Positions 27,201 through 38,594 of a stretch of 64,000 nucleotides of DNA are shown in pieces. The first letter of the stretch is position 1; each line of letters begins with the position of its first letter. Made by a program: the position numbers and the translations under genes. The notes below the pieces were generated by a model. It ran no database searches, was not told the DNA's origin, and was given only the letters and a program-made list of their open reading frames with translations. Source of the DNA: Ascidia mentula (lineage: Eukaryota; Chordata; Ascidiacea; Phlebobranchia; Ascidiidae); NCBI GenBank assembly GCA_947561715.1, contig OX387200.1, positions 13,146,501 through 13,210,500 of the forward strand. The letters are read 5' to 3'.

Positions 27201-30200
27201 ACAATGATGTCTGTTCGATCGATATTACACATAACCCGTCAGTGTTTTTGTTGAGTATGACGAGTAAATGAAACAAAAAGCAGCCACCCTATAAGGCACG
27301 TGCGATCCAACAAATTATTTAAGTTATATAATTGCATCATATTTTTGTCCACGTATTTGTTAAACTTGCGGTAACATCAAGTAGTGGCCAGTTTCACAAT
27401 TTCACAACTTGACGACCTTGCAACTCTTGTCATGTTTAAAGGGTCCTAGGCCACACGTAAGTTGGGTTAAGAACACTTAACAACGCACAGTTCTCAGACC
27501 CGAAACTCATTGGGCGCGTCAATCTTGTCAACAGGAATCAGATCAGATATTTCGTGGTCGTTGTGTCGGAAGTAAGATTTATTCTAAAAAGTAAAAGCAA
27601 AAAATGAAATTTCAATATTGTGATGTTTGAAAAACGTTGTTAAATTGTATAGAACGCACATTGGATTATTATTATCAAGTGACTATTACAACCTTGAGGC
27701 GATTTTTACAGTCCGCCATCGACGAGGAAAAAGCGAAATGCGCACCGAGAAGAGTGAAAAACGCGTTTCAAAAAAAGATCGACTTCTAGGGGCTCGTTGG
27801 GTTGAGAGCTATGGACGAAGATTATCCGCACTTCAGTTGTGGACGGTAGCAAAGAGGCAGCACCGTTTATGATCGGCAAAAGAATAGTTATAGTAGATAA
27901 AATAAATCGTTTTGTTGATAAAGAAGGCTTAGCTGTAGGGCAGCAGTGCAAAGTACAACAGAACCGCTTAAGGCGACTATATCTTAATTCTGACATTGTT
28001 TAAAGTGTTCACAAAGACAACACTGATTTGCGCGAGATAAAGGTGGTTGAAGCATTCCTTGTTGCCAGGAAACTTAAATCTTTTGTAGTTCAGATATTTC
28101 CTGTTTTACTTACACGTTTTGTTTGTTGCTGAGTTATGATACAGACTTTAATAAACTACAACGAATATTTGTAGTTTAAACAAATTAAGTGCAAAATATG
28201 TGAAAGAATTGATGACATTTTCTTTGACAAGATGTGTTCAAGTGTTCCGATAGCTTTTCGGCATTGTGTTCTTAGAGAATAATCAGTCGAATAAACTTTC
28301 GCCAACGCCCAGGTAAACTGTGTGTAGGACGTTGGGAAATATCATTTCCATGTACGGTACTTACACCTCAAAATTAGTGCTTGTACTTGTGGCTGCTTAA
28401 TCATATAGATGAAGTTCTTTCTCGGAGGCCTGTTCATTATGTTATCAGGTTTTAATTACAAGTTGGCGGTTGCGAAAACACTTGTGACCATACGCGCGCC
28501 CCGGGCACAAAGCTCAAGATCCCTCCGATATAAGCACTGTACAGTTTGTTTGCTTCATAAACAAAATTTGCTTTAAGTATTTCACGCAGGGTTTTTTGTC
28601 AATTAACATTGCGTTGTAATTTATAGAAAATCTTCTAAACATGGTTTTGTGTCAATTTTCGTTTGGCGAAAATAATTGAACATCAATTGTTACATGTGAT
28701 ATTACTTGGTAATTAAATTGTCGTAATGGCAGTGATATCGGTAAAATTGTAAATATTTCCCGAGTTTTTGCGTTACCACTTGTGGCGCAGCCAATCCAGA
28801 TCAGTCGACGTTTAGATTTTGCAAAATGGAGGTTGGCTGTCATTTGTAACTCAAAGACAAGCGTAAACCTTGGGGATTTGTAACATCAGCTTGTTTAAAA
28901 TACCCATGTCGAATACCTGTTTCTAATCTTTTCAAATATTTGTAAAATCTATGACTTACTTACAAAATATATGTATACAGTGACGAATAGCGACTGATTG
29001 AGTTTGTAGGCTTTGTATAAAATTGTTTTAGTTGCAAAAAATTGAAAAAAATTCACTGCATGACACTTTAGTTTGATTTGATAATGACTGTAGGCAAACG
29101 AAATCGACATGCAGTCTTCCCCTGCTGAATTTTCTGGTCATCCCTTTTGGCCGTTTGTTTGCGCTGACCGCTTTGAATCAGTCTCGTGTTACGTTTCACG
29201 GCCGAACACTTTGAAGGTTTGCTTCTGCCATTTTCCACTTCGTGGTTTTCATTATTGCGGTGTGCTGGGAGCCTTGCATAAAACTAATCCTGTTTTCGCC
29301 TCACATTCACATTAACCCCCCACATTCATGGATTGAAAAGTTGTTTGATAAAAACAAAAGTACACAAAGTAGTCTACAAAACAATTCAGCAATGTGCTGG
29401 TTTCCTGGTGTTGTCATAAAAATTATTTCGGCATACTTTTATCCATTAAAATATTTGTTGGTATTAAATTGTTTCTTCTGATAAAGCAAACAACATTTCT
29501 TGTCTCCAGTAGGTTGTCACAACAACAATAACGTACAAAGTATTGTTCGTCAAAGTTGTATTCATAAATGTGAATTTGGGTTGTAAAAAGTTTAGTTTTT
29601 TTGACTGTGGCTTTATTTTCTCCCAAGACACGAATGTACTGTGGTTTTTACTCGTAGCTTATTATCTCCAATCACTGCGCTCTTTCTCTTATTTTTGTCT
29701 TGCAGGTAGTTAACCCGGGGCCTTGCTTAGCCGACCATGGTGAGCAGTATATCGTAACCAAAAGCAAGTGACTTGGCTCTACATGTTTGGAAGCTGTCGA
29801 CATTTTTTTAACTCGTCGTCAGTGCAGTTTAGTTGCTCCCTCCTTGGCATTTCGCGTTGCTGGTTCGTGTATTTTAAGTTCCTCTGGGCTGTCAAGTTTG
29901 GAAATGTCTTAGGTCAGGATACTGTTGAACCGTAAACGAAAAGGACTGAGAATCGGATAAATAAAGCATCTGGTGCCAGTTGGTGACTTGCAATATAATT
30001 GTAACTTGTATTTTAGTGTATTAGGCAGTAGTTTCCTGGAATTTTTTGAAAGGTTAGAGGTTATAGTTGACGCGAAAATAAACAAAGAGAAGTAGGTGCT
30101 GACCTGTTTGATCTAGCTGATATACGCTTGAGTTGCTTCGAGCATTTCTGTGCGCCGCTTAGTTCGCCCCTCTCTGAGTAAGGGTGCGCGTATTCTCCCA

Positions 30201-33200
30201 GGCTGTCTAGTCTTCGGGGCGGCAATCGATCATTATTAATCACGACCATCGGAGCGCATGACACGGAAAGTGTGAGATTTCAGTATAAAATGCGCAGATT
30301 TGTGCCTTTATGTACTTTACCGTTTGGCGGAGGAAGTTAACGCACTAAACTATTTTCTTGCATAAGGCACTGATATCATTGGACAAAAGTAAGCTGCTTC
30401 CCGTTTTGACAACATTTACAAATTTGCAATATAAAACCACATAATGCACAAATTGAAACTATTGAATCAAACTAAAACGTACAATTAACTTTATAATCGT
30501 TTAGACGGTGCGAACTTACAGCGTACATCGAAGCGAATTGGTTAGACTGTTGGTGAATCGGGACTGGGCGATTGTTTACCTTGCACTGTCAGTCGCACCG
30601 TCTCAGTTGGAGCCTGATTCATATATCGAGGGTAGTTTTATATGTGTACAGGAGTTACTGCAATTATCCAACGAGATATAATTTTGCTAATTGGTTGTTG
30701 TTTGTGATGACTGCCAGTAACTGAAATAGATTTATTTCACATCGAGTGTACAGCTTTTTGTAAATTGTCGCCATTTTACTTGATTTGTAGAAGGCCGAAG
30801 ATTAGTGACATAGATTTCAAAGAATGTGAAATATTTGTTTTGCGTATGTTAATACTAATTGGTGTTTGTGCACTACAACAAATATAGTATGTTGTTTTTG
30901 ATTTTTCCAAAAAAATCTAATGCAACATGTATAAACGGTTACAAATTGTTGATGCAATTCGCTTATAAGATATGTTTTGTGCTGTTGACCATTTAACTCA
31001 TGCCGCGTTTTCGACGATTCGTCCAAATTCGCGTAAATCGATTTCTGTCAATGGTTTTGGGGTTTGACTGACAATTAAATGGCGCATTTGTGTGATTCAA
31101 TTTGTCCCTGACGCCATTGGCAGCACTTGTTGTTTAAAAACTTTGTTAGATAAACCGTTCGGGAAAAATATCTTGTTAGGGTAAACTCCCAATGGTGTTA
31201 AATTTTATTTGTTGAAGTACCATAACAAACAGTTCACAACGTACAGTGTCCACTTTTGGTAGTGAAGAGGTCACTTCTCTGGCGACCAAGTCATGTTTGG
31301 GTGGTCAAATACTACGCTACAGCAGAACTGTAAGTGGCTGACTGTAAACCATTGCCAACCATCTAAAAGCGCAGGATCACTTTAACTGTGTAAGTCTGTG
31401 TATTATTTTTTTTAAATTTTTTCAGAATGTTAGCTGGTTTTAAATGCAAATACCCTGGATATATTTACTTTGATTTTTCAACCAATCTTGACAACCTTTT
31501 CATTTGTGTAAAATATTAGTATTAGTTAACAGTAATACCGAGAAAACATATAGGTGCGAATTCCTGTTAATTTGGTAAGGTAGGATAAGAAGCCACAAGT
31601 GAATATGCAGCACATGACATATAATGTGTGATTCTGAGAAAGATATGCGGGTGTTAAACCAAATAATAGAAAACCGACTAGCAACCTTTAACTTATTATT
31701 GTCAAAAAATCTTATCCAGCTCTTTGATACTAATAACACTACGTTCGCCGCTTTAATTCTAACAGTAATTTAACCAAACTCCCATTAACGCTCGATAGTT
31801 CGTCGCACTTAACGATGAAAAAGTATATTAAAATCACACTCCAACATCCCGCTGATTCGTGTCCGCTTCGATGGACGCGAACTACTGAGCATGACGTGTT
31901 TGACAGGCATCGCACAAAGCCTGACGGCAACCTTCCATGCTGTCACACGCAGCACGACACGAAACGCCGAAGGGAAGCAGACCAGCACTGCACGTGATCC
32001 GCCCTCTTCGCAGACGATGGTTGTTATTATAACATTCATTATTTAATTCAGGCAGTTTTATGTAGTTCTGAACAGACAACCACTTAAGTTTTAGATTTTC
32101 GTTAGGAAATAATCATATAGCAAATTATTTACCAATGATATGACGTTGTTAAAAAGCTAAAATTTTACATAGTTGAAATACCAAGTTTAATCGTTGTCTG
32201 TTTGTGTTAAATTGTTGGCGACGGAAAATTTACAGTGATAACCTTTTCGGAAAAAATTGTGCTAAACAGCAATCAGAAACATTAACAATGTTCGGTGTTG
32301 CTTTACCTCGCGCGTATTATTAAACTCGCACATAAACACACCTCCGCGAGACAAATTGCTTAAGGCCACACACGACCTAAAACCAATTAGAGATGATAAG
32401 ATATTGGAGATGGCAGACATCTGCTTTGCGCAGTTGGAGCGGTATGGGGCTGCAACAACAGCAACGGGGTATTGTGCAAAGTTAATGGTCTCTCCCGCAG
32501 CTTACCGGCCGGCGCGCTTCTTGCTGGATGACAAATCAGTTTCAAGCTCAACTGTCCGAACCCTCACGCTGGCCAATTAGTTTTACGTGGACATTGTGAC
32601 GGAGATTATCGCCGCGAGCGACTCGTGCCGAACACGGATTGAGCTCAAGTAGCACACCGAGCAGCAAATTATATTCTTTCAGATGCAAAATCCTTGCAAA
32701 ACATTTTCGGTGCAAACGTCCATTGTTTTTCTGAGTGTTGGTGCGTTGGGATACTTGATTTTAGTGTTAAAAAAAAGTCTTTGGTTTGCCCTTGCTTCCC
32801 TTGCACTTTTTTAATTTTATGTCACGTTGAAATCATATACTGTAGAATAATGTAGTTGATGGAATTCGGTATTGACTGTAAACACTAAACAAGTACTGTT
32901 TGTTATTATTTTGCGCAAGAACAGTTTTTCTGTCAATAGCCTCTGGCAAATGTTTTAAAAGGGTTTTGTGATAAACATACCTGAGAATAGTTTCGTTGTC
33001 AAAGGCAGTTGGGAATAAACGTGATGTATTTGGCTAAGTACTGTTAAGACCGAAAAATTGTTGATTCCCTCATCTTATTTGATGAATGGCCTTCACCTTA
33101 ACGAAGTAAAAAATGTATTCTCAACAATATATTTCCAGTATTGCGGGCAGGAAATATGTTTTGTTTCTTGCATAGTTTGTATATCTTGATTATTGCCCAC

Positions 33201-33770
33201 CGAACCTCGTGTTAAGTATGTATTCTACCGGCTAAGTCAGCCTAACAGCAAGTTTATATCTTGCCACGAAACCCGGCGTTTCCATTGTTTAGTTCGAGAC
33301 ATATGATCGTCAGTGCGCGTGCACTTGACGTTAACCGCCATTTTGTTGCAAGGCACCACTTTCCACTTGACTTAGGTATAAAATTGCTATTGGCGATTTT
33401 TAAGTTAAGAATTCGTAGTAGTTATTATTGCTGCATTAGTTGAACTGTTCAACGCTAAAAGTTGTTGAGTGTTTTGCGAACACTATTGGTTCACGACGGG
33501 ATATTTGTAATTGGGCTGTTTGGAGCATCATGTAATTCGCAGTTTGTGATCTCTCCTGGTGTGAAGGTAAACCTCTTTTGTTAGCCGACCGCCTGCTGCG
33601 TTTCCGCTGGTACTGGAGACATGCATTAGCGTTCGGTCTTCGTAACTTCCTTTCGCACCAGCTACGACCTGCAGCCGGCGTTTCCATATCGCACAAAACC
33701 GCATTATCAGGTGTTAACGGGAAGTTTTGACAAGCTAACCTTCGTTATAGGAGCAAGTAGATTGGACACT

Positions 33771-33815
33771 TTCCCCTTAGATAAGATATCATATCACCTT
33801 TTACAACATCCTTCC
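33771..33815. promoter_or_regulatory. ETS-GATA-GATA-GATA-ETS motif cluster, candidate Otx enhancer
   Basis: Within 45 bases lie TTCC (33771-33774), AGATAA (33779-33784), the palindrome GATATC (33785-33790), TATC (33792-33795) and CTTCC (33811-33815, GGAAG on the other strand). In Ciona, the FGF-responsive early neural Otx enhancer is known to work through clustered ETS and GATA sites. This cluster is about 2.5 kb upstream of the Otx start codon. Such short motifs also occur by chance, so the assignment is tentative. Confidence 0.35.
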
Positions 33816-35633
33816 TCTGTTAATTCTTTTGCTTTCGAAGTTGTGACAATGAATTAACAACCAACAAAAATGTTGGAATGGAAATTTTAAAGTATTTATT
33901 TGATTGCATATATTTTATTTTATTCTTATGACTTTTTTTCTTGAAAGCAGAAACTCTGTTATTTTATGTTGATTATATTACGCAATGTCATGTCCCACCT
34001 TGTCTGTGTTTAACCGGTCACAATTCTGTTGGTTGTCTGAAACTTGCACAGACTCTATTTGTCCAGTCTGTTCAGCGGTTACAGCCACTTCAAACCTTTC
34101 CTGGGGAAGTGGACAAATCAAAGAGATGACGTTTAGTGGCATGTGCAAAACTTGTAACAAAGCACACAACCCTTGTTGTCTGGACAACCAAAATTGGCGC
34201 GCAAACTCATTCCTTACTGACCAGGTCTTTGCAGTTTCAAGTATTGAGCTCTTCACGATCTTTGTTGGGCAAAAAGGGACAATTTAGGCTTGTTGCCCTC
34301 AAAAGATCCATCTGGTTTCGCAACAGCGGCTCCACAAGTGCCTTATGTTTGCTAAAGACGTAAGAATTGCACAAATGTCTTTCCCGCTTGTTACACTTTA
34401 TCACTAAATCAAACTTATCAACCCGATGAGTGTGGAACTTGTTTTGGAGGGGGGGGGTAAATGAACAGGGGTTGGCAGCTGAACATTAATTGGAAGTAGT
34501 TCGACCAGTGGGAAATAATAGCACAGTGGGTATGCGCACCTGCATGTCAACTAACAACGGCGTTTCGTAAAAGCGTTTTGTTGGTGTTCGGTTCATTATT
34601 GTCATTGGGCAGTAACCGCATTCCACATTAACCTTTCTCTTTGTCGCCTTTATTCGTTTGTTTCTTCTATTGCTCGCAAACGGCGCTGACTACCGCCGCT
34701 CGTTGGTTTCTTTTTTCATGCATCGGCTCCATTCGCTCCTTGGCTCTCCCCTTTTTCGTGTTTCCAATCACTCTGGCACAGCTTAAATCGAACGCATGTG
34801 CTTGCATTTAGATTACTTGCTCTTGATATGCTCGTGACAACACATCACTCTGATCCGATTGTGACGTAGAGCTTATGACGCAGCTTTAATCCAGTGAACT
34901 CAGAAAAAGATTTCGAAATACTTCTTTCTCGAAATCAAAGTCAAGATAGAAATGTACTACCTTAAAGTTTTCAACGATAATTACAAGATGTTTCAGAAGG
35001 GACTTATACTAGTTTGATCTCTGTCTTGCTGTCCAATATTTTTCCGTAACTCAGGATAGTAAGTTGTAGCAGACTATAGCGCTTGCTGCGTAGGACCGTA
35101 AAGGAGCAAAGATTTAGTCAAGATTCAAATTTGTCGAATCCTTTTTTTGGAGAATAACACAGAGTTAATGTGTACCGCGTTGCTACTTTTCGGTAGCAAA
35201 CAGATAGTCACTAATATACTCGCATTATTTGTAGCTAAGGATGTGTTGTATTTTTCAGATTTGGTTCAGTAATTTGTTTTAGTAATCTGTTGGCGTGGAA
35301 AGTTATAAGTTTTCACAATACAATATTGTCTCCACGAAGCTACGAGGACGTTAGCGAAAGTGAAGCAAAACGGTAAGAATTTTCAAAACATATCTTTATA
35401 ACTTTTTTGTATTTATTGAGAATGCAACTTTGTGACATACATTTCTGCGAAATAGTTAAGTTTGTCACCGGCCAGTGTAGGCTTCAGCTTTATGATGAAA
35501 AGAAACATGATTGAAGGTTTTATGTAATTAAGCAGGAGTAATTCCCTGTTTATGAAAAACTAAGCGAATCACACATTTTCCTGTGGGTAATTTATTCCAA
35601 CGGCTTGTGTAAGAATACTTTCTCTTTGTATAT

Positions 35634-35653
35634 AAACAAACAAACAAACAAAC
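35634..35653. repeat. (AAAC)5 microsatellite
   Basis: Five uninterrupted AAAC units, 670 bases upstream of the Otx start codon. Confidence 0.9.
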
Positions 35654-35735
35654 CATTGTTGATTAAGTTTTTTTTGTTTATTTGCTCACACGAGATGCGA
35701 AGTTGTGTGAAAATTGCCTCGCGAGTTTCTCTTTC

Positions 35736-35749
35736 TGATAAGATCTATC
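35736..35749. promoter_or_regulatory. Paired GATA-type motifs upstream of Otx
   Basis: TGATAAG (35736-35742) is followed at once by TCTATC (35744-35749), that is, GATAGA on the other strand, giving two closely spaced GATA-factor sites in opposite orientation about 580 bases before the Otx start codon. Only motif matches support this. Confidence 0.25.
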
Positions 35750-36300
35750 GCAGTGATTGGACGCCGTGAGAATTTAATGTCAAACAATAGGCTGCAAATT
35801 ATTTTTACAATGCCTTGTATAAACAATCAAAATATTTTGTGAAAATGTCTGGTTAATTGTGTGGAAACGCATGTGGTCAGGTTAAAAGGATGTGAAACCG
35901 ATAGCTTCGTACGATTTCCAATTTGGCAATCAAAATAAAACAACTTTTACTGAGTATAAGCCAACTAATCTGCCGGAACACGACAACTAGGTGCATGATG
36001 GTGCGTGTTGTAATGTAATCGGTCTGTCGTACCGGCTTATTCAATTAATTACTGGCATGTGCTCACCGCCACCCTAATACCGCATAGTGCCATTCTTTGT
36101 TATGTTTGTTTACTTTTGAGCCACGCATGTTGCACCGGTTATTCACTGCCGACTTTTGTGTGATGTCAATTAGTTGAAAAAACAATGAAACCACAAATTA
36201 GGACAAATTGCCACAAGCTTTCTCAAAACATGAGTGTGATGTTTTATTGAGCTATTTCGATTCCCACGTGAACGAAAAATGATTTACGAAGTTCTTTATG

Positions 36301-36306
36301 TTGTAG
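36301..36306 (+). promoter_or_regulatory. Splice-acceptor-like site just before the Otx start codon
   Basis: A T-rich stretch ends in TTGTAG 15 bases before the Otx ATG. This could join an upstream 5' UTR exon, or accept the spliced leader, because many ascidian mRNAs are trans-spliced close to their start codon. No upstream exon was identified. Confidence 0.4.
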
Positions 36307-36321
36307 ATCGAGAGCTGAAAC

Positions 36322-38594
36322 ATGTCTTACCTGAAATCGCCACACTACGCCATGAATGGCCTGGGCCTTGGACATGACATGAATCTTCTGCATCCTTCTG
36401 TTACATATCCTGGAGATTCAGCGGCTTGTTATTTTCAACGTAAGTTAAATGACCGTAAAGGAAACAAAGTTAAAGTTAAATCAAGTCAGATTATGTCCCA
36501 AATTCTGAACAAATGAATACAGTATTCTAAAATATTGTTTGAGTTGCGTGTTACTTGGATTTATTGCTTGTGTCCGCATGGCATTTTCACTGAGCAATTA
36601 TTTGTTCAGGCGCAGCAATTCCCCCAGGTGACAGTGTTTGATAATCCTTAATCCACCGTGTGGCGGTCAAGCCGATCAAATGTATACCGAATAATATGAC
36701 AATAAATGCCTTGTGTTTGTAGGTATTCAAGGAATGCACCAAGGAGCGAAGAACATGCAATTTGGGGCACCCCCTGTCTACAGTAAGTTTATTTTTAGTT
36801 CATTTTGTCACTGGACAAACTTTCCAGTGGCAGATTATGTTGATTATTAAAACTGTTAATTTACAATTTTGGTTGTTAATTTTGGACAATATTTGCCATA
36901 CAAATATTTTAAATATAATTGTTTTTTTCATAGGCACAACACGTAAACAGCGACGCGAACGAACCACATTTACTCGAGCTCAACTGGACATTCTTGAAGC
37001 TCTTTTTGGCAAAACACGATACCCAGATATTTTTATGAGAGAGGAAGTTGCCTTGAAAATTAATCTTCCCGAATCCCGTGTGCAGGTAAATTAAAAAAAA
37101 TAATGATATTTATTTCCTTAAAATGTACATAATATTTACACCGCAAGTTGAACGGGACAAAACAATTCACATTATTCGGCTATTTAAACAAGTAGGTCGC
37201 AGTGCGATTACCACGCTATAACACCCTGGATTATCGTTGTTTCGCTAAGTAATGTGTTTATCACCCTTTCGCTCGGTACCCACTCGCTACCCCGGCACAC
37301 ATACGTCTCGAAAGCCGCACCGGGTTTGTGGGACGACAAGCGGGAAAGGGCTGGACGGGTTTGTCGGCCGGCGCGAGAGAAGCAAAATGGGGGAACGCAT
37401 GATTAGCGAACGCACTGGCGAGTGTGGGAACACAGCACGTCGCGCTTTTATTAAAAAGTGCAGCCCCATGCAGCGATATCGGCTTATTATTCTACATAAA
37501 GTTGGCCGTTCCCACGTTGAGCATAGGCCATTTTGTTCTTGACTGTGTTCCTTCGCTTGTTGTAACCTGATTAAATCAACGCTTGGGAACTTGCGGTGAA
37601 ATTACATTTTAGTCCGTTCTCGTGTGACTAAATACTTTCAAAACACGAATTTTACCATCTTAACTCTGTTTTGATGTAGGTTTGGTTTAAAAATCGTCGA
37701 GCGAAATGTCGCCAACAAGTTCAACAGCAGCAACAGAAACAAAAGTCAGGAAGTAGCAGCAGCACAAATTCAAGCTCCAGCAGCACAAATAGCAACAATA
37801 ATAACAAAAAGAAAAGTCCACCAACTACGCCCACACCCACATCTAATGGACCAGCAAGCAGCACATCGCCGTTTCAGCAATCACACCAGCCAACGCAACC
37901 AGGCACAAGCAATCACTTGCCCCAAGCACCTTCCACATCGCCCGTACCTGGCTCACCTGCGTCATCTAGCGGACAGTCTGTGCCTTCCGTGTCTTCGGCT
38001 GCGATGATGAATGGCGGTGGAACTTCGATTAGTCACCAGCAGGGAGTGCATGGCGGTACTTCCATTGTTCAAAACAACAGCACGGGAAACATATGGAGCC
38101 CCGCTTCGGTTTCACCGGGCGCCAGCAGCGACGGAGCGAGCCACGTTGGAGGTCTCGGATACACAGGTGCCCCAGCTACCAGCAGTTCGCCCTATATGAC
38201 CGCTGCAGCTGCTGTAGCACACGCCACTCACTCACCCTATGCTGTGTCCAGCAACGCACAAGCTGCTGCAACAGGTGGATATCCACAGAATTACCCACCA
38301 TCTCATTCTTACTTCGGTTCAATGGAGGCATCCTACTTGCCATCAGTGCCCTTCCACGCAAGTGGACATGCCGCTGGTATGGGTGACATGTCAATGGTTG
38401 GACAACAAAACTCACACCCAGGAAGTCACCACGGATCAATGCAATCGCACAGCGCTGGACATCACCAGTTTATGTCACAGTCATATCCTTACCATCCCAG
38501 CTCTGCTGGTGGAAGTCTCAATTCCTATTCGACGGTATCAGATTGTGTCGATTACAAAGATCAAACCCAGGGTTGGAAATTCCAAGTCTTGTAA
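36322..38594 (+). CDS. Otx: Otx homeobox transcription factor, 4 coding exons, 414 aa
   Basis: Otx is the orthodenticle-class regulator of anterior neural and endomesoderm fate; it binds TAATCC-type sites in the nucleus. Coding exons: 36322-36439, 36723-36782, 36934-37085, 37680-38594. The N-terminus is [20 protein letters not shown], as expected for Otx. The homeodomain is residues 65-124 and contains [36 protein letters not shown] and [13 protein letters not shown]. The lysine at homeodomain position 50 (WFK) defines the Otx/bicoid DNA specificity. An intron falls between homeodomain residues 46 and 47, the usual place in paired-class genes. The long last exon is rich in Ser, Gln, Asn, His and Gly and ends [17 protein letters not shown], one copy of the Otx tail, which vertebrate Otx proteins carry twice. 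An alternative 5' exon is possible but was not seen. EHBP1 is the upstream neighbour in the same orientation. Confidence 0.97.
37086..37679 (+). other. Otx intron 3, with a G+C-rich core
   Basis: This intron splits the homeodomain. Its middle part (about 37250-37440) is clearly richer in G+C and CpG than the AT-rich surroundings, and a 96-codon frame stays open across it (37252-37542) without similarity to any known protein. It may be an intronic regulatory element. The frame itself is probably a by-product of base composition. Confidence 0.5.

Larger units (their letters stand above)
20670..36321. other. 15.6-kb EHBP1-Otx intergenic region, no supportable gene
   Basis: Apart from the EHBP1 3' UTR, nothing here looks coding: frames are short, without similarity to known proteins, and not joined by convincing splice sites. 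No transposon with paired ends was found. By its position the stretch should contain the Otx promoter and enhancers. Two GATA-rich clusters (33771-33815 and 35736-35749) and an AAAC microsatellite are listed separately. The longest open stretch (26003-26362) has no ATG at its start and no recognisable domain. Confidence 0.6.

Noticed and set aside
37252-37542. 96-codon frame in Otx intron 3
   Set aside because: It starts without clear context, matches no family and follows the local G+C enrichment.
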